A stretch of DNA of 64,000 bases from Acidovorax sp. DW039. GTDB lineage: Bacteria > Pseudomonadota > Gammaproteobacteria > Burkholderiales > Burkholderiaceae_C. Location: positions 4,157,501 through 4,221,500 of the forward strand of contig NZ_AP029019.1 of the NCBI RefSeq assembly GCF_037101375.1, written 5' to 3'. The notes under the pieces were generated by a model. It was given only the letters and a program-made list of their open reading frames with translations. It was not told the origin of the DNA and did no database searches. The position numbers were made by a program, and so were the translations under genes. This document shows, piece after piece, positions 18,028 through 27,004 of the stretch (positions are counted from its first letter, which is position 1; every line of letters starts with the position of its first letter).

Positions 18028-19725
18028 TCAGGCATTCTCGCCGTGCACCCAGGTTTTGAGGATGTTGGCCACAGCCACAGGGTTGCTCTTGGCCAGTACA
18101 CGGGCTTCCTCCAGGCGCAACTGCTCAGGCGTAACTTCCGCGACCTCATCTTTCTTGGCAGGTGAGGGCAAGGCTGGGCGATCCGGCTGATCGGCCTCAA
18201 TCGCATCAAGCTGACCTCCCGCAATCGGTGTCACTTCCGTCGGTTTGACCACTGTGCCCTTCAAGGCAGGGCGTACCAGACCCAGCAGTACCAGTGCAGC
18301 GAACAGCACCGCACCCAAAGGCCATGCAAATGTCTTGGCCAGCTCCTGCACTTCGGGCTGCTTCCACAAAGGCAGTTGGGCAGTTTGGGCATCTTCCACC
18401 AGGAAAGGCGTATTCATGAGATTGACCGAATCGCCCCGATCCTTGTTGAAGCCAATGGTTTCGCGCACCAAGCCCGTCATCTGCTCGACCTGTTCCGGCG
18501 TCAGCGCCTTGGCCGTAGGCTTGCCCTTTTCTTCGGTTGCAGGCTGGTAATTCACCACCACGGCAGCACTCAGGCGCTTGATGGCCCAGTTGTTGCCGCG
18601 CGTCACACGCACCGTCTTGTCCACCTCGTAGTTGGTCGTGGATTCGCGTTTGCTCGTCGACTCCTCAGCCCCCTGCTGACCACCTGCCGATGGGGCCGGA
18701 TTGGCACCATTGACGGGAGCGGTGGAGGGTGTAGGTGGCTGGTTGGATACCGCACCCGGCACACCACTGGCTGTCTTGTTGGAGCTGCCCCGGCTCTCCA
18801 GCACCTGCTGACTGCGGATAGCGCCTGAATCAGCGGTCTGGTTGGGCCGGAACTGTTCGGAGGTCAGGTCGGTCTGCGAAAAGTCCAGCTCCGCGCTCAC
18901 TTGCGCCTTGACGTTGTTGCGCCCCACCACTGGCTCCAGAATGTCCATGATGCGACGTGTGTACTGCTGCTCAATCTGCTGCACGTACAACAGCTGTTGA
19001 GCATCCACGCCGTTGTTGGCGGCGTCAGGGGATTGGGAGAGGAGCTTGCCAGTGTCATCCAGCACACTGACTGCAGAAGGTGCAAGCTCGGGCACGCTGG
19101 ACGCCACCAGATGAACAATGCCAGCAAGCTGTGCTCGGTCCAGGATGCGACCGGGATGCAGGCTCACCAATACGGAAGCAGAGGGCTTTTGCTGCTCACG
19201 GAAAAAGCCGTTCTGGTTGGGCAGCGCCAGATGCACGCGGGCAGACTGCACTGAAGAGAGCGCCTGAATGGAGCGCGTCAACTCACCCTCCAGCCCACGC
19301 TGGAAGTTCAGCCGCTCCTGGAACTGGGTCATTCCAAAACGGTTGGTCTCCATCAACTCAAAACCCGTGACGGAGCCGCGTGGCAACCCTTGGGTGGCAA
19401 GGCGCAGTCGCACATCATGCACCCGCTCTGCGGGGATCATGATCGCCCCACCACCATCCGCATACTTGTACGGAACATTCATTTGGGACAACTGGGCGAT
19501 GATGGCCCCGCCGTCTTTGTCGGTGAGATTGGAGAAGAGGACTTTGTAGTCCGGCTGGCGTCCAAGCACAGCGGCTGCAACGGCAGCACCTACCAGCAAC
19601 GCAACACCCAGCCCAAGGCGTATGCGCTGACCACGATCCAGCAAAGACAACCGCTGCAGCCAGTTAGGGGTGGGGCTGGCGCTGGCAGGCGGTGTGACGA
19701 CAGGGACTTCAGCAACAGCAGACAT
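18028..19725 (-). CDS. fliF: FliF flagellar MS-ring protein
   Basis: FliF forms the MS ring that templates the motor. From ATG 19725 (GGAAAG 5 bases upstream) the 565-aa protein has an N-terminal transmembrane helix (about 30-50), ring-building motifs (YKVLFSNL, DGGAIIAQL, RVHDVRLRLATQGLPRG, MTQFQERLNFQRGLEGEL in part), a disordered periplasmic loop and a second transmembrane helix (about 460-480). Its C-terminus contains the FliG-binding helix. An upstream start at 19827 would add 34 unusual residues. Confidence 0.96.
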   Translation of the reverse strand: MSAVAEVPVVTPPASASPTPNWLQRLSLLDRGQRIRLGLGVALLVGAAVAAAVLGRQPDYKVLFSNLTDKDGGAIIAQLSQMNVPYKYADGGGAIMIPAERVHDVRLRLATQGLPRGSVTGFELMETNRFGMTQFQERLNFQRGLEGELTRSIQALSSVQSARVHLALPNQNGFFREQQKPSASVLVSLHPGRILDRAQLAGIVHLVASSVPELAPSAVSVLDDTGKLLSQSPDAANNGVDAQQLLYVQQIEQQYTRRIMDILEPVVGRNNVKAQVSAELDFSQTDLTSEQFRPNQTADSGAIRSQQVLESRGSSNKTASGVPGAVSNQPPTPSTAPVNGANPAPSAGGQQGAEESTSKRESTTNYEVDKTVRVTRGNNWAIKRLSAAVVVNYQPATEEKGKPTAKALTPEQVEQMTGLVRETIGFNKDRGDSVNLMNTPFLVEDAQTAQLPLWKQPEVQELAKTFAWPLGAVLFAALVLLGLVRPALKGTVVKPTEVTPIAGGQLDAIEADQPDRPALPSPAKKDEVAEVTPEQLRLEEARVLAKSNPVAVANILKTWVHGENA

Positions 19726-19907
19726 CTTGCTTTCCAATAAGACAGGCCTGACAAAAGACCTAGCGTTGGAGCGATTATTCGGCGAAGCCCCCAGGACGTT
19801 GGCTGGATAAGCCGCGCCTTTGACCATCTATTTCGCAGGTTTGACGCCCGCTGGATAGATAGGATCACAGCATACCCCCATTCCCCACAGCCCCCGAGGA
19901 CACCGCC
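19726..19907. promoter_or_regulatory. fliF/fliE divergent intergenic region
   Basis: These 182 bases separate divergent fliF and fliE, the classical location of early flagellar (class II) promoters. I see AT-rich patches but no promoter I would place with confidence, and I cannot recognise FlhDC boxes by eye. Confidence 0.35.
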
Positions 19908-20219
19908 ATGGACCTTCGTATTTCCAGCTCCACAGCTCCCTTGACGGGTACCGGCCTGGCTCGCCGCGCAGCAAGTCCGCAAACCGATAACAGCGATGTT
20001 GGATTCTCGAGCGCTCTGAAGGGCGCACTCAAATCTGTAAGCGCAGCGCAAAACCGCTCTACGGAACTGCAGCGCGAAGTCCAGATGGAGAACCCCTCCG
20101 TGAGCCTTGAGGAAACGATGGTGGCCATTCAAAAGGCGCAGGTGGGATTCCAGGCTACCCTTCACGTACGCAACCGTATGGTGCAAGCCTATACAGACAT
20201 CATGAATATGCAGGTCTGA
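19908..20219 (+). CDS. fliE: FliE hook-basal body protein
   Basis: FliE links the MS ring to the rod. The 103-aa product has the family C-terminal half (SLEETMVAIQKAQVGFQATLHVRNRMVQAY, here in two pieces) and a short Ser/Thr-rich start. GAGG lies 8 bases before the ATG. It is a single-gene unit divergent from fliF and ends at a bidirectional terminator. Confidence 0.96.
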   Translation: MDLRISSSTAPLTGTGLARRAASPQTDNSDVGFSSALKGALKSVSAAQNRSTELQREVQMENPSVSLEETMVAIQKAQVGFQATLHVRNRMVQAYTDIMNMQV

Positions 20220-20266
20220 GGCAAGGGCAGCCAACACCCTTAATACTGAAAACCGCCCGCAAAAAC

Positions 20267-20298
20267 AAAAAAGCGCTTGGTAAACCAAGCGCTTTTTT
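20267..20298. terminator. bidirectional rho-independent terminator
   Basis: A perfect 14-base inverted repeat (AAAAAAGCGCTTGG) with a TAAA loop. A runs on one side and T runs on the other make it work in both directions, ending fliE from the left and the fliD-fliS-fliT operon from the right. Confidence 0.92.
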
Positions 20299-20322
20299 GT
20301 TGGATGAAGGACAGAGATTTGA

Positions 20323-20622
20323 TCAGTGCATGATCACAGGCTGCCCGTCAAACAGGTGCTCAAACTGTGCAAGCCACGGCTCAGCCAGGCAGCGGATCTG
20401 AGCATCATTGCGCAGGATGCGCTGCATGATCCGCGTTTTTTCACGACGATCTTCAGGTTGCAACTCGTGCTGTTGCGACTTGAAACGCAACTGTTCAATC
20501 AGCACAGCGCAGGCCCCCTCGTAGCGCACCACGCCATCCCAATCCTTGAGCTTGGCAGCTTCCAGCATCTTTGCACTGCTGTCTTCAATCGCTTTGTAAT
20601 AGTCAATCAACATACTGGACAT
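20323..20622 (-). CDS. fliT: FliT flagellar export chaperone
   Basis: A 99-aa helical protein after fliS, in the usual fliD-fliS-fliT order. FliT chaperones FliD and in enterics also inhibits FlhDC. Sequence similarity is weak, as is usual for FliT: an N-terminal amphipathic helix (YYKAIEDSSAKMLEAAKLKDWD) given here by residues 8-29 and a C-terminal helix. The starts ATG 20622 and ATG 20613 are both possible. It is 3 bases from the fliS stop. Confidence 0.85.
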   Translation of the reverse strand: MSSMLIDYYKAIEDSSAKMLEAAKLKDWDGVVRYEGACAVLIEQLRFKSQQHELQPEDRREKTRIMQRILRNDAQIRCLAEPWLAQFEHLFDGQPVIMH

Positions 20623-20625
20623 GGC

Positions 20626-21081
20626 TCAGGCCTCCATCAACATAGGCTTGCCGGCATAGGCAGCAGCGGAGGCTTGGGGAACAGGGGTGGTTTTCTTGAT
20701 TTCGTTCCACCCCGTGGCAATAGGCTCGATCAGGCGCATGACTTCCTGCAGCATCTCATCGCTGTTTTGTGCGTTGGCTGATATGAGCCTGCGAACACAG
20801 TAGTCGTACAGGGCTCCCAGATTTTCTGCGAGCTCACCGCCGTCCACACGGTCCAAGGCAGTACCTAAGCCCTCCTCAAGAATCCGGATGGCCTTGGCAA
20901 TACTGTTGCATTTGGTCTGGATATCACCGCGAGCGATGGCACCACGCGCAGTGGCTACTGCGCCCAGCACACCTTCGTACAGCAAGCTGACCAACTGGTG
21001 TTGATCAATCGTGTGCATGCTGGTCTCTACGTTGATTCGTTGATAAGCGTTGACGGCTCTAGGGTTGTGGGCGGTAAACAT
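20626..21081 (-). CDS. fliS: FliS flagellin export chaperone
   Basis: FliS binds the flagellin C-terminus to prevent premature polymerisation. The 151-aa product has the family N-terminus (AYQRINVET), LVSLLYEGVLGAVATA, the CNSIAKAIRILEEG helix and LYDYCVRRLISAN. It lies in fliD-fliS-fliT and should serve both flagellins. Confidence 0.96.
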   Translation of the reverse strand: MFTAHNPRAVNAYQRINVETSMHTIDQHQLVSLLYEGVLGAVATARGAIARGDIQTKCNSIAKAIRILEEGLGTALDRVDGGELAENLGALYDYCVRRLISANAQNSDEMLQEVMRLIEPIATGWNEIKKTTPVPQASAAAYAGKPMLMEA

Positions 21082-21153
21082 GCTGACAATCCTTCAAGGG
21101 GTGATGATTTAGTTATCGGCATTCGCTGCCCAAACTAAAGACTCCACACCACA

Positions 21154-22590
21154 TCAACCCGACGACTTGTTCCAAGTGGTCACTTGCTGAGCGACGTAGG
21201 CATTCAATGCCGTCAGTTTCGACATTTGGGTATCAAGAGCGGAATATCTGGCATTCAGACGTTTTTCAAAAGCATCAACCCGAGCCTCTCCACGCACCCG
21301 ATCCGCTTCATTACGCTTCAGCGCCAACTGCAAAGAGTTGTCCTTGCTCTTGAAGAATCCGTCACCACTCAAAAGACTGGTAGTGGTGGCTTTGATCTTG
21401 ACAGCAATGCCCTCTGCAGAACCACCCTCCGTGCTACGGAACATGTTCTTCAGCTCTTCCATGTTGTCATTCATTGCCTTAGCCAGCTTGGTCTTGTCAA
21501 CGGCCAAATCACCTCCGCGCTGCTGAGTGATCCCCACATCTGCCAAACGCTGAAACACCGAAGAGCCTGTAGTGACAGACTGAACCGCCGAACGCAATGC
21601 ACTCTGCAAGGCAATGGTGGTTGAATCACCCTGCAGCAACGCCCCCTTACCGGTGGTGGTATCAAACTTGGTTGCCTCGTTGATCAGCTGATTGATAGCG
21701 TTGTATGCAGAAACAAAAGCATCAATGTTGGACGAAACAGCAGAGGTATCTTTTGCCACAGAGATTTCAACTGGCGATGCAGTCACTTGGACGGCCGTGA
21801 AGGTCACTCCCGAAACCGTATTGGCAAAAGAATTTGTACCTGAAGAGACCGCAATGCCATTCACCGTGGCCTTCGCGTCGGCGGCCGATTGCGTCACGGT
21901 GCTGCCATTTACCAAGCGCGACAATCCTGACGCATCAGTATTGGCTGCGCTGCCAATGTCCGTATCGCCTCCTTCCATGACACTCAGGCGAAAACCGGCC
22001 TCTTCGCCAGTGACCTTGCTGCGCAGCAGCAGTCGCTCACCCGAGGCATCAGAAAGGATACTGGCCGTCACCCCGGCACCGGAGCCATTGATCTTGCTGG
22101 CGATATCGCTGAGCTTGTCAGACGCAGACACTTCAATATCCACAGGCGCTTTACCAGCGCCGGGAGTGAAGCTTTCTGGGGTACCACTCCACCGCCCCAC
22201 CTCAAGCCTCACGGTCCCTGCACCCACCGCAGCACCTAACGGCATGAGTGCTGCAGACGCTGTGGACTGAGCCTTGGCAAGACTCTGGACTGCCACAGAA
22301 AAGGTCGTAGGAAGAGTCCCCCCCACCGCAGTAGCAGAAACGTACTTACTGTCTGAAGAGTTCGTGGAAACAGCATTCCAGCCCGTCACACTGGTTAGCT
22401 TGGAAGCCGCATCCGACAGAGCAGACACAAGTGACTTCATTTGCCCAAAAGCCGATATTTTGGTGGTGACAATGGCTTTCTGTGTCTCCAGCTTGGCCAA
22501 AGGCTCACGCTCGAGGTCCACCATCTTTTTAATGAGTGCCGCAGAATCCAAGCCACCGGTGCCCACGCCAACCGAAGAAAAAGTAGCCAC
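21154..22590 (-). CDS. fliD: FliD filament cap protein
   Basis: FliD caps the filament and guides flagellin folding. The 478-aa protein has the FliD N-terminal domain (SVGVGTGGLDSAALI, DLEREPLAKLETQKA) and C-terminal coiled coil (RVDAFEKRLNARYSALDTQMSKL, part). Start is GTG 22590 with AGGAGG 5 bases upstream. The neighbouring ATG at 22592 is out of frame. No flaG gene separates it from flagellin 1. Confidence 0.96.
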   Translation of the reverse strand: MATFSSVGVGTGGLDSAALIKKMVDLEREPLAKLETQKAIVTTKISAFGQMKSLVSALSDAASKLTSVTGWNAVSTNSSDSKYVSATAVGGTLPTTFSVAVQSLAKAQSTASAALMPLGAAVGAGTVRLEVGRWSGTPESFTPGAGKAPVDIEVSASDKLSDIASKINGSGAGVTASILSDASGERLLLRSKVTGEEAGFRLSVMEGGDTDIGSAANTDASGLSRLVNGSTVTQSAADAKATVNGIAVSSGTNSFANTVSGVTFTAVQVTASPVEISVAKDTSAVSSNIDAFVSAYNAINQLINEATKFDTTTGKGALLQGDSTTIALQSALRSAVQSVTTGSSVFQRLADVGITQQRGGDLAVDKTKLAKAMNDNMEELKNMFRSTEGGSAEGIAVKIKATTTSLLSGDGFFKSKDNSLQLALKRNEADRVRGEARVDAFEKRLNARYSALDTQMSKLTALNAYVAQQVTTWNKSSG

Positions 22591-22760
22591 ATCAACCTCC
22601 TGAGCCGTTTCAGCGGAAATTATGGCGCGACTTGAAAATTAAGAACGCCAGTAAACCTGCCAAGAAACCCTTCATATCCAACGCTCTGGGGCACCCCACC
22701 AACAGTGCACACCCGCCAAGAAATTTAAGTGCAGCCCGTAGCCCAGAAGAGCTAAATGCG

Positions 22761-22794
22761 AAATGGCGATGACAGAAACCTGCCACCGCCATTT
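22761..22794 (-). terminator. 15-bp hairpin after flagellin 1
   Basis: On the minus strand a 15-base stem (outer arms AAATGGCG / CGCCATTT, inner part with two G-U pairs) closes a GTTT loop 27 bases after the fliC1 stop. The following run is only TTT then CGCATTT, so it may act as a terminator or an mRNA-stabilising stem. The surrounding gap 22591-22821 holds no convincing gene. Confidence 0.7.
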
Positions 22795-22821
22795 CACTAT
22801 GGACTACCCATCAAACCATGC

Positions 22822-24300
22822 TTAGCCACGCAGCAGGGACAACACGCCCTGTGGCAACTGGTTAGCCTGGGCCACCATCGCGGTACCAGCCTGTTGCAGG
22901 ATCTGAGAACGAGACAGGTTGGCTGTTTCCGAGGCGAAGTCAGCATCCTGAATGCGGCTGCGAGATGCAGACAGGTTTTCAGACGTCACCTGCAGGTTCG
23001 AAATGCTGGTTTCAAAGCGAGACTGCAAGGCACCCAGCTTGGCTCGTTCACCGTTGATGAAGGACAAAGCCGAATCCACAGTCTTCAATGCATCCGTCGC
23101 CTTGGAGAAGGTTGTCACATCCAGATCAGACACCTTCTTCAGGGTGGAAGATGCATCCGCAAACGCATCGGTTGCTGCGGCTGTAGAGGCATCCACCGAG
23201 AAGGACTTGTCCGAATCCAGGGTGATGTAGCCACTGGTCACGGAGTTGTCTGCAGTGGTATCGGCAGCCAGTGTGACAGCACCGCCCGAAGTAGTGCCGT
23301 CGGCAGCCAGCTTTTGCAGCGAAACAGTACCGCTGTTTTGCACTGCAGTATCTGCCACGCGGATGTCATTGCCTGTGGCGTTGGTCAGGATCACGCCTGT
23401 TCCAGCCGAGTTGAGCGATGCGGTCACCCCCGTCTTGGAGCTTTGATCATTGATGGCAGACACTGCGGCCGACAAACCGTCAGCAGTGTTGCTTGCACTC
23501 AGTGTGAAGGAAATAGCCTGATCCGAGCTATTGTCCGAACGCAGGTTGAGGGAGTAGGAGCCTGCGGCGCCAAAAGTCATCTGCACGTCCGTACGGGCTG
23601 TAGCGGTAACGCCCGTATCGCCCTTCACCGCATTCACGTTATCGGCTATGGTTTTTGCAGTTTCGTTGGCTGCCACGTTGACGACCTTGCTGCCCACCGA
23701 ACCATTGATGGTGACAGCTGAGCTGGTAACACCGTTGGCACCCCAGGCGCCTGTGGCTGCCGAAGCGCCAGCAGCAGCGACTTGGTTGTTTCCGTAAACG
23801 GAAGTGCGCAGGTTGGCGGTAGCGGCAGTAATGGTCTGGTTGGCGTTGGCACCCACTTGGAATTGCTGGGTACCGAAGCTGCCATCGAGCAGCTTTTGAC
23901 CGTTGAACTCGGTAGTTTGCGAGATCCGATCCAATTCAGATACCAGTTGCGAGACTTCCTGCTGCAGCGCCTTGCGGTCACCTGCGCTGTTGGAAGCGTT
24001 GGCCGACTGCACAGCCAGTTCACGCACACGCTGCAGGATGTCACCGGAGGCCTTGAGCGCACCTTCAGCCGTCTGAGCAAGCGAAATACCGTCATTGGCG
24101 TTACGCACAGCTTGATTCAAGCCCTTGATCTGGCTGGTGAAGCGCTCAGAAATCGCCAGACCGGCGGCGTCGTCCTTGGCGCTGTTGATGCGCAAACCGG
24201 AAGACAGGCGCTGGATGGAGGTGTTGAGCGAACTCTGGCTTGCACCCAGATTGCGCTGTGCGGTCAACGATGCAACGTTGGTATTGATGGTGGATGCCAT
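22822..24300 (-). CDS. fliC: flagellin 1
   Basis: Filament subunit of 492 aa. The N-terminal D0/D1 region ([34 protein letters not shown]) and C-terminal region ([36 protein letters not shown]) are strongly conserved; the middle is Thr/Ser/Ala-rich and a plausible glycosylation surface. It is highly similar along its full length to flagellin 2 at 24634, with scattered substitutions and a one-residue length difference. AGGAG precedes the ATG. A good sigma-28 promoter lies at 24448-24474. Confidence 0.97.
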   Translation of the reverse strand: MASTINTNVASLTAQRNLGASQSSLNTSIQRLSSGLRINSAKDDAAGLAISERFTSQIKGLNQAVRNANDGISLAQTAEGALKASGDILQRVRELAVQSANASNSAGDRKALQQEVSQLVSELDRISQTTEFNGQKLLDGSFGTQQFQVGANANQTITAATANLRTSVYGNNQVAAAGASAATGAWGANGVTSSAVTINGSVGSKVVNVAANETAKTIADNVNAVKGDTGVTATARTDVQMTFGAAGSYSLNLRSDNSSDQAISFTLSASNTADGLSAAVSAINDQSSKTGVTASLNSAGTGVILTNATGNDIRVADTAVQNSGTVSLQKLAADGTTSGGAVTLAADTTADNSVTSGYITLDSDKSFSVDASTAAATDAFADASSTLKKVSDLDVTTFSKATDALKTVDSALSFINGERAKLGALQSRFETSISNLQVTSENLSASRSRIQDADFASETANLSRSQILQQAGTAMVAQANQLPQGVLSLLRG

Positions 24301-24447
24301 GGCAAATCTCCTGAAAAGAACTGACTGAATATGGCGTTTCCGCCAACTGGGCGCCAGGTCTACCTGGCCTCAGTGCTCACCAGTTGCCTTGGGGCTGTCG
24401 GGTGAACGGCGGGCCTCACTCTTGTTTCATGCGTCCCGTTGAGTAGG

Positions 24448-24474
24448 TTTTCGGGTGCTCGGCAGAAAACTTTA
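24448..24474 (-). promoter_or_regulatory. sigma-28 (FliA) promoter of flagellin 1
   Basis: On the minus strand, TAAAGTTT (24474-24467, perfect match to the sigma-28 -35) is followed after exactly 11 bases by CCCGAAAA (24455-24448, 6 of 8 to GCCGATAA). FliA is encoded at 44058 in this window. Confidence 0.8.
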
Positions 24475-24493
24475 GGGGCAAACGCACGGATAA
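24466..24493 (+). promoter_or_regulatory. candidate sigma-28 promoter of flagellin 2
   Basis: On the plus strand, AAAACTTT (24466-24473, 6 of 8 to TAAAGTTT) is followed after 12 bases by ACGGATAA (24486-24493, 6 of 8 to GCCGATAA). The spacer is one base longer than ideal. Its -35 overlaps seven bases of the fliC1 -35 on the other strand. Confidence 0.45.
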
Positions 24494-24515
24494 GACGGTT
24501 TTTCTGCGTCTTATC
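24489..24515. repeat. 9-bp inverted repeat in the fliC2 leader
   Basis: GATAAGACG and CGTCTTATC form a perfect inverted repeat with a 9-base loop (GTTTTTCTG). It overlaps the candidate fliC2 -10 and would be at or near the mRNA 5' end. It could be an operator or a 5' stabilising stem. Confidence 0.6.
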
Positions 24516-24633
24516 GCCCTAACACAAAAACAGCAGCTCCTCACAATTCCTCCATCGTTCCCAAAAAGTCCGCCGGAGGGGCAACGCTTAAACCGGCAGA
24601 AATGTTTGTCTTCAGCTCTGCAGGAGTAACGCA

Positions 24634-26109
24634 ATGGCATCCACTATCAATACCAACGTTGCATCGTTGACCGCGCAACGTAACCTCAGCACGAGCCAGA
24701 GTTCGCTGAACACTTCCATTCAGCGCCTGTCCTCGGGTCTGCGCATCAACAGCGCCAAGGACGACGCCGCCGGTCTGGCGATCTCTGAGCGCTTCACCAG
24801 CCAGATTCGCGGGCTGAACCAGGCTGCACGCAACGCCAACGATGGTATTTCCCTGGCGCAGGTCACGGAAGGTGCCATGAAGTCTGCAGGAGACATCCTG
24901 CAGCGTGTGCGTGAGCTGGCAGTGCAGTCCGCCAACGCTTCCAACAGTTCCGGCGACCGCAAGGCCCTGCAGCAGGAAGTCTCGCAACTGGTGGCAGAAC
25001 TGGACCGGATTTCGCAAACTACCGAGTTCAACGGTCAAAAGCTGCTGGACGGGACCTTTGGCACCCAGCAGTTCCAGGTGGGCGCAAACGCCAACCAGAC
25101 CATCACCGCAGCAACCGCTAACTTACGCACCACGGTGTATGGCAACAACCAAGTCCAGGCGCCTGGCGTCGCAGCAGGCACAGGCGCATGGGGTGCTAAC
25201 GGCGTGACCAGCGCAGCCGTGACCATCAACGGATCGATTGGCAGCAAGGTCGTCAACGTGGGAGCCAACCAGACGGCCAAGACCATTGCTGACAACGTGA
25301 ACTTTGTAAAGTCAGATACCGGCGTGACCGCTACAGCACGTACGGAAGTGAAGCTGTCATTTGCTGGGGCAGGTGCCTATGCACTGGCTTTGCGCTCCGA
25401 CAATGGCGCCGATCAGGCCATTTCCTTCACGCTGAGTGCCAACAACACTGCCGATGGCTTGTCGTCCGCCATTTCGGCAATCAACGATCAGTCGTCTAAA
25501 ACTGGCGTCACTGCGGCTCTGGATACCACTGGTACTGCCATCATTTTGACCAACGCGACAGGTAACGACATTCGCATTGCCGATACCACCGTGGTCAATG
25601 CCGGGGCTGTCACTGTTCAGAAACTGGCAGCTGACGGAACCAACTCCGGAGCCGCGGTTACCTTGGCGGCAGACTCCACGGCTGACAGCTCCATTACCAG
25701 CGGCTACATCACCCTGGACTCGGAAAAGTCGTTTGCCATCGACAACTCCACTGCAGCAACCACGGACGCGTTCGCGGACTCTGCCTCCACACTGCAAAAA
25801 GTGTCGGACTTGGACATCACCACGTTCGGAAAAGCCACCGAGGCGCTCAAGACCGTGGACTCAGCCCTGGCGTTCATCAGCAGCGAGCGAGCGAAACTAG
25901 GCGCCTTGCAGGCACGCTTTGAAACCAGTATCGCCAGCTTGAACATCACGTCGGAGAACCTCTCTGCCTCCCGCTCGCGCATTCAGGACGCCGACTTTGC
26001 CGCAGAAACGGCCAATCTTTCCCGCGCCCAGATCCTGCAGCAGGCTGGAACCGCCATGGTGGCTCAGGCCAACCAAATCCCGCAGGGCGTGCTGTCGCTG
26101 CTCAAGTAA
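24634..26109 (+). CDS. fliC: flagellin 2
   Basis: Second filament subunit, 491 aa, divergent from flagellin 1 and very similar throughout, including the central domain (both share [31 protein letters not shown]). It differs at scattered positions and ends in LLK rather than LLRG. AGGAG lies 6 bases before the ATG. It is followed by a strong terminator, so it is a single-gene unit. Confidence 0.97.
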   Translation: MASTINTNVASLTAQRNLSTSQSSLNTSIQRLSSGLRINSAKDDAAGLAISERFTSQIRGLNQAARNANDGISLAQVTEGAMKSAGDILQRVRELAVQSANASNSSGDRKALQQEVSQLVAELDRISQTTEFNGQKLLDGTFGTQQFQVGANANQTITAATANLRTTVYGNNQVQAPGVAAGTGAWGANGVTSAAVTINGSIGSKVVNVGANQTAKTIADNVNFVKSDTGVTATARTEVKLSFAGAGAYALALRSDNGADQAISFTLSANNTADGLSSAISAINDQSSKTGVTAALDTTGTAIILTNATGNDIRIADTTVVNAGAVTVQKLAADGTNSGAAVTLAADSTADSSITSGYITLDSEKSFAIDNSTAATTDAFADSASTLQKVSDLDITTFGKATEALKTVDSALAFISSERAKLGALQARFETSIASLNITSENLSASRSRIQDADFAAETANLSRAQILQQAGTAMVAQANQIPQGVLSLLK

Positions 26110-26168
26110 AAAAGCGCCATTGCCTCTGGGCTGCAGGTTGGTGGACCTGCGCCTTACCCTGCCCTCAT

Positions 26169-26201
26169 CCCCGGCAGCCATCACAGGCTCCGGGGTTTTT
26201 T
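26169..26201 (+). terminator. rho-independent terminator of flagellin 2
   Basis: CCCCGG and AGCC arms pair with GGCT and CCGGGG (one bulged C) around an ATCACA loop, followed by six T, 60 bases after the fliC2 stop. Confidence 0.92.
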
Positions 26202-26239
26202 GTTGATCAATGGCGACAGCGAGACCCCCATCGCGATAC

Positions 26240-26293
26240 ATCAAAAATGATAGCTACCAGCGCTTGATAGATAAGCGCAAAAGCCAGTTTTTT
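26240..26293 (+). repeat. palindromic repeat, copy A
   Basis: Copy of a repeat family seen six times here. Core GATAGCT then GCGCTT, 7-base loop, AAGCGC, then AAAAGCCAG and a T run. It lies in the convergent gap between fliC2 and the sugar island and could terminate transcripts. Confidence 0.75.
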
Positions 26294-26345
26294 GCAGTCA
26301 CTCACTGATGCAAGCAGGGATCAGCCTCCTCAGCAAGCAGCTGGT

Positions 26346-27002
26346 TCAGCGGCGGAAGATATCCTGCAGCGCGTCGCGCCGCGTAGGCTTGAAGACCACC
26401 TGCCCCCCTTGGCCCGGGTACACCGTGCAGTGGCCGGGCGTGTCGGTATTGACCAGGCTGGTGCCCTGCGACAACACGGTGCCATCGCCCACCTGGCAGC
26501 CACCGATGATGGCGGTGCCTGCATACATCACCACCCCCTCGCCCAACACCGGGGCTACGCCGTGGTTCTTGCCCACGGTGGAGTTCTGGTAAACGACCAG
26601 GTAATTGCCGTAAGTGGCCTTGGCAAAGACGATGCCCACCGAGTGGCCAATGAACATCACCTCCGGCATCTCGATCTCGTAGAACAGATCAATCCCGTTG
26701 AGCGCCTTGTTCAGGCCAAACAGCTTGGTGCACAGCGTGCGGTTGCCGGTGGCCTTCCAAATCGTATTGGCCAGGTAATAGAGAAACAGCGTGTACTGGG
26801 TGGAATGCAGATGGTCGAACTCATTGGGCGTCCACCACCGCACCTCGTTGATGCACCGGCCCAGCCGCGCCAGGGCGGCATCCATATGGGCCGCCAGCAC
26901 CACCGGGGCATCGGCATCAAGCCCATCGGGGTAGAACGTCGCCAATTGGCGAGCCACGTAAGTGGAGAGTTCGTTGCGCGACAAATGCAGCGGCTTGAGC
27001 AT
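26346..27002 (-). CDS. hexapeptide-repeat acyltransferase (serine acetyltransferase-like)
   Basis: A 218-aa protein with a helical N-terminal part and a C-terminal left-handed beta-helix (about residues 115-205) built of hexapeptide-type repeats (HSVGIVFAKATYGN, VGKNHGVAPVLGEGVVMYAG, GTAIIGGCQVGDGTVLSQGT). Such enzymes move acetyl or other acyl groups from CoA to sugars or amino acids. As the last gene of the sugar operon it probably acylates the sugar or glycan. ATG 27002, with AGGAG 7 bases upstream, lies 2 bases after the previous stop. Confidence 0.8.
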   Translation of the reverse strand: MLKPLHLSRNELSTYVARQLATFYPDGLDADAPVVLAAHMDAALARLGRCINEVRWWTPNEFDHLHSTQYTLFLYYLANTIWKATGNRTLCTKLFGLNKALNGIDLFYEIEMPEVMFIGHSVGIVFAKATYGNYLVVYQNSTVGKNHGVAPVLGEGVVMYAGTAIIGGCQVGDGTVLSQGTSLVNTDTPGHCTVYPGQGGQVVFKPTRRDALQDIFRR

Positions 27003-27004
27003 GC

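Larger units (their letters stand above)
24301..24633. promoter_or_regulatory. shared promoter region of the two flagellin genes
   Basis: A 333-base divergent region without genes. It holds a minus-strand sigma-28 promoter for fliC1, a plus-strand candidate for fliC2 using the same -35 bases, and a 9-base inverted repeat at 24489-24515. A second compact palindrome (GCCAGGT, 2-base gap, ACCTGGC) lies at 24352-24367 in the fliC1 leader. Leaders would be about 140 bases on each side, each ending with AGGAG before the ATG. Confidence 0.7.

Noticed and set aside
22610..22792. 60-aa frame between fliD and flagellin 1, considered as flaG
   Set aside because: No FlaG sequence features; it overlaps the hairpin after flagellin 1.
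24511..24518. Minus-strand GGCGATAA as a sigma-28 -10 for flagellin 1
   Set aside because: A 7 of 8 match, but no TAAA-type -35 lies at the needed distance; it is part of the inverted repeat.
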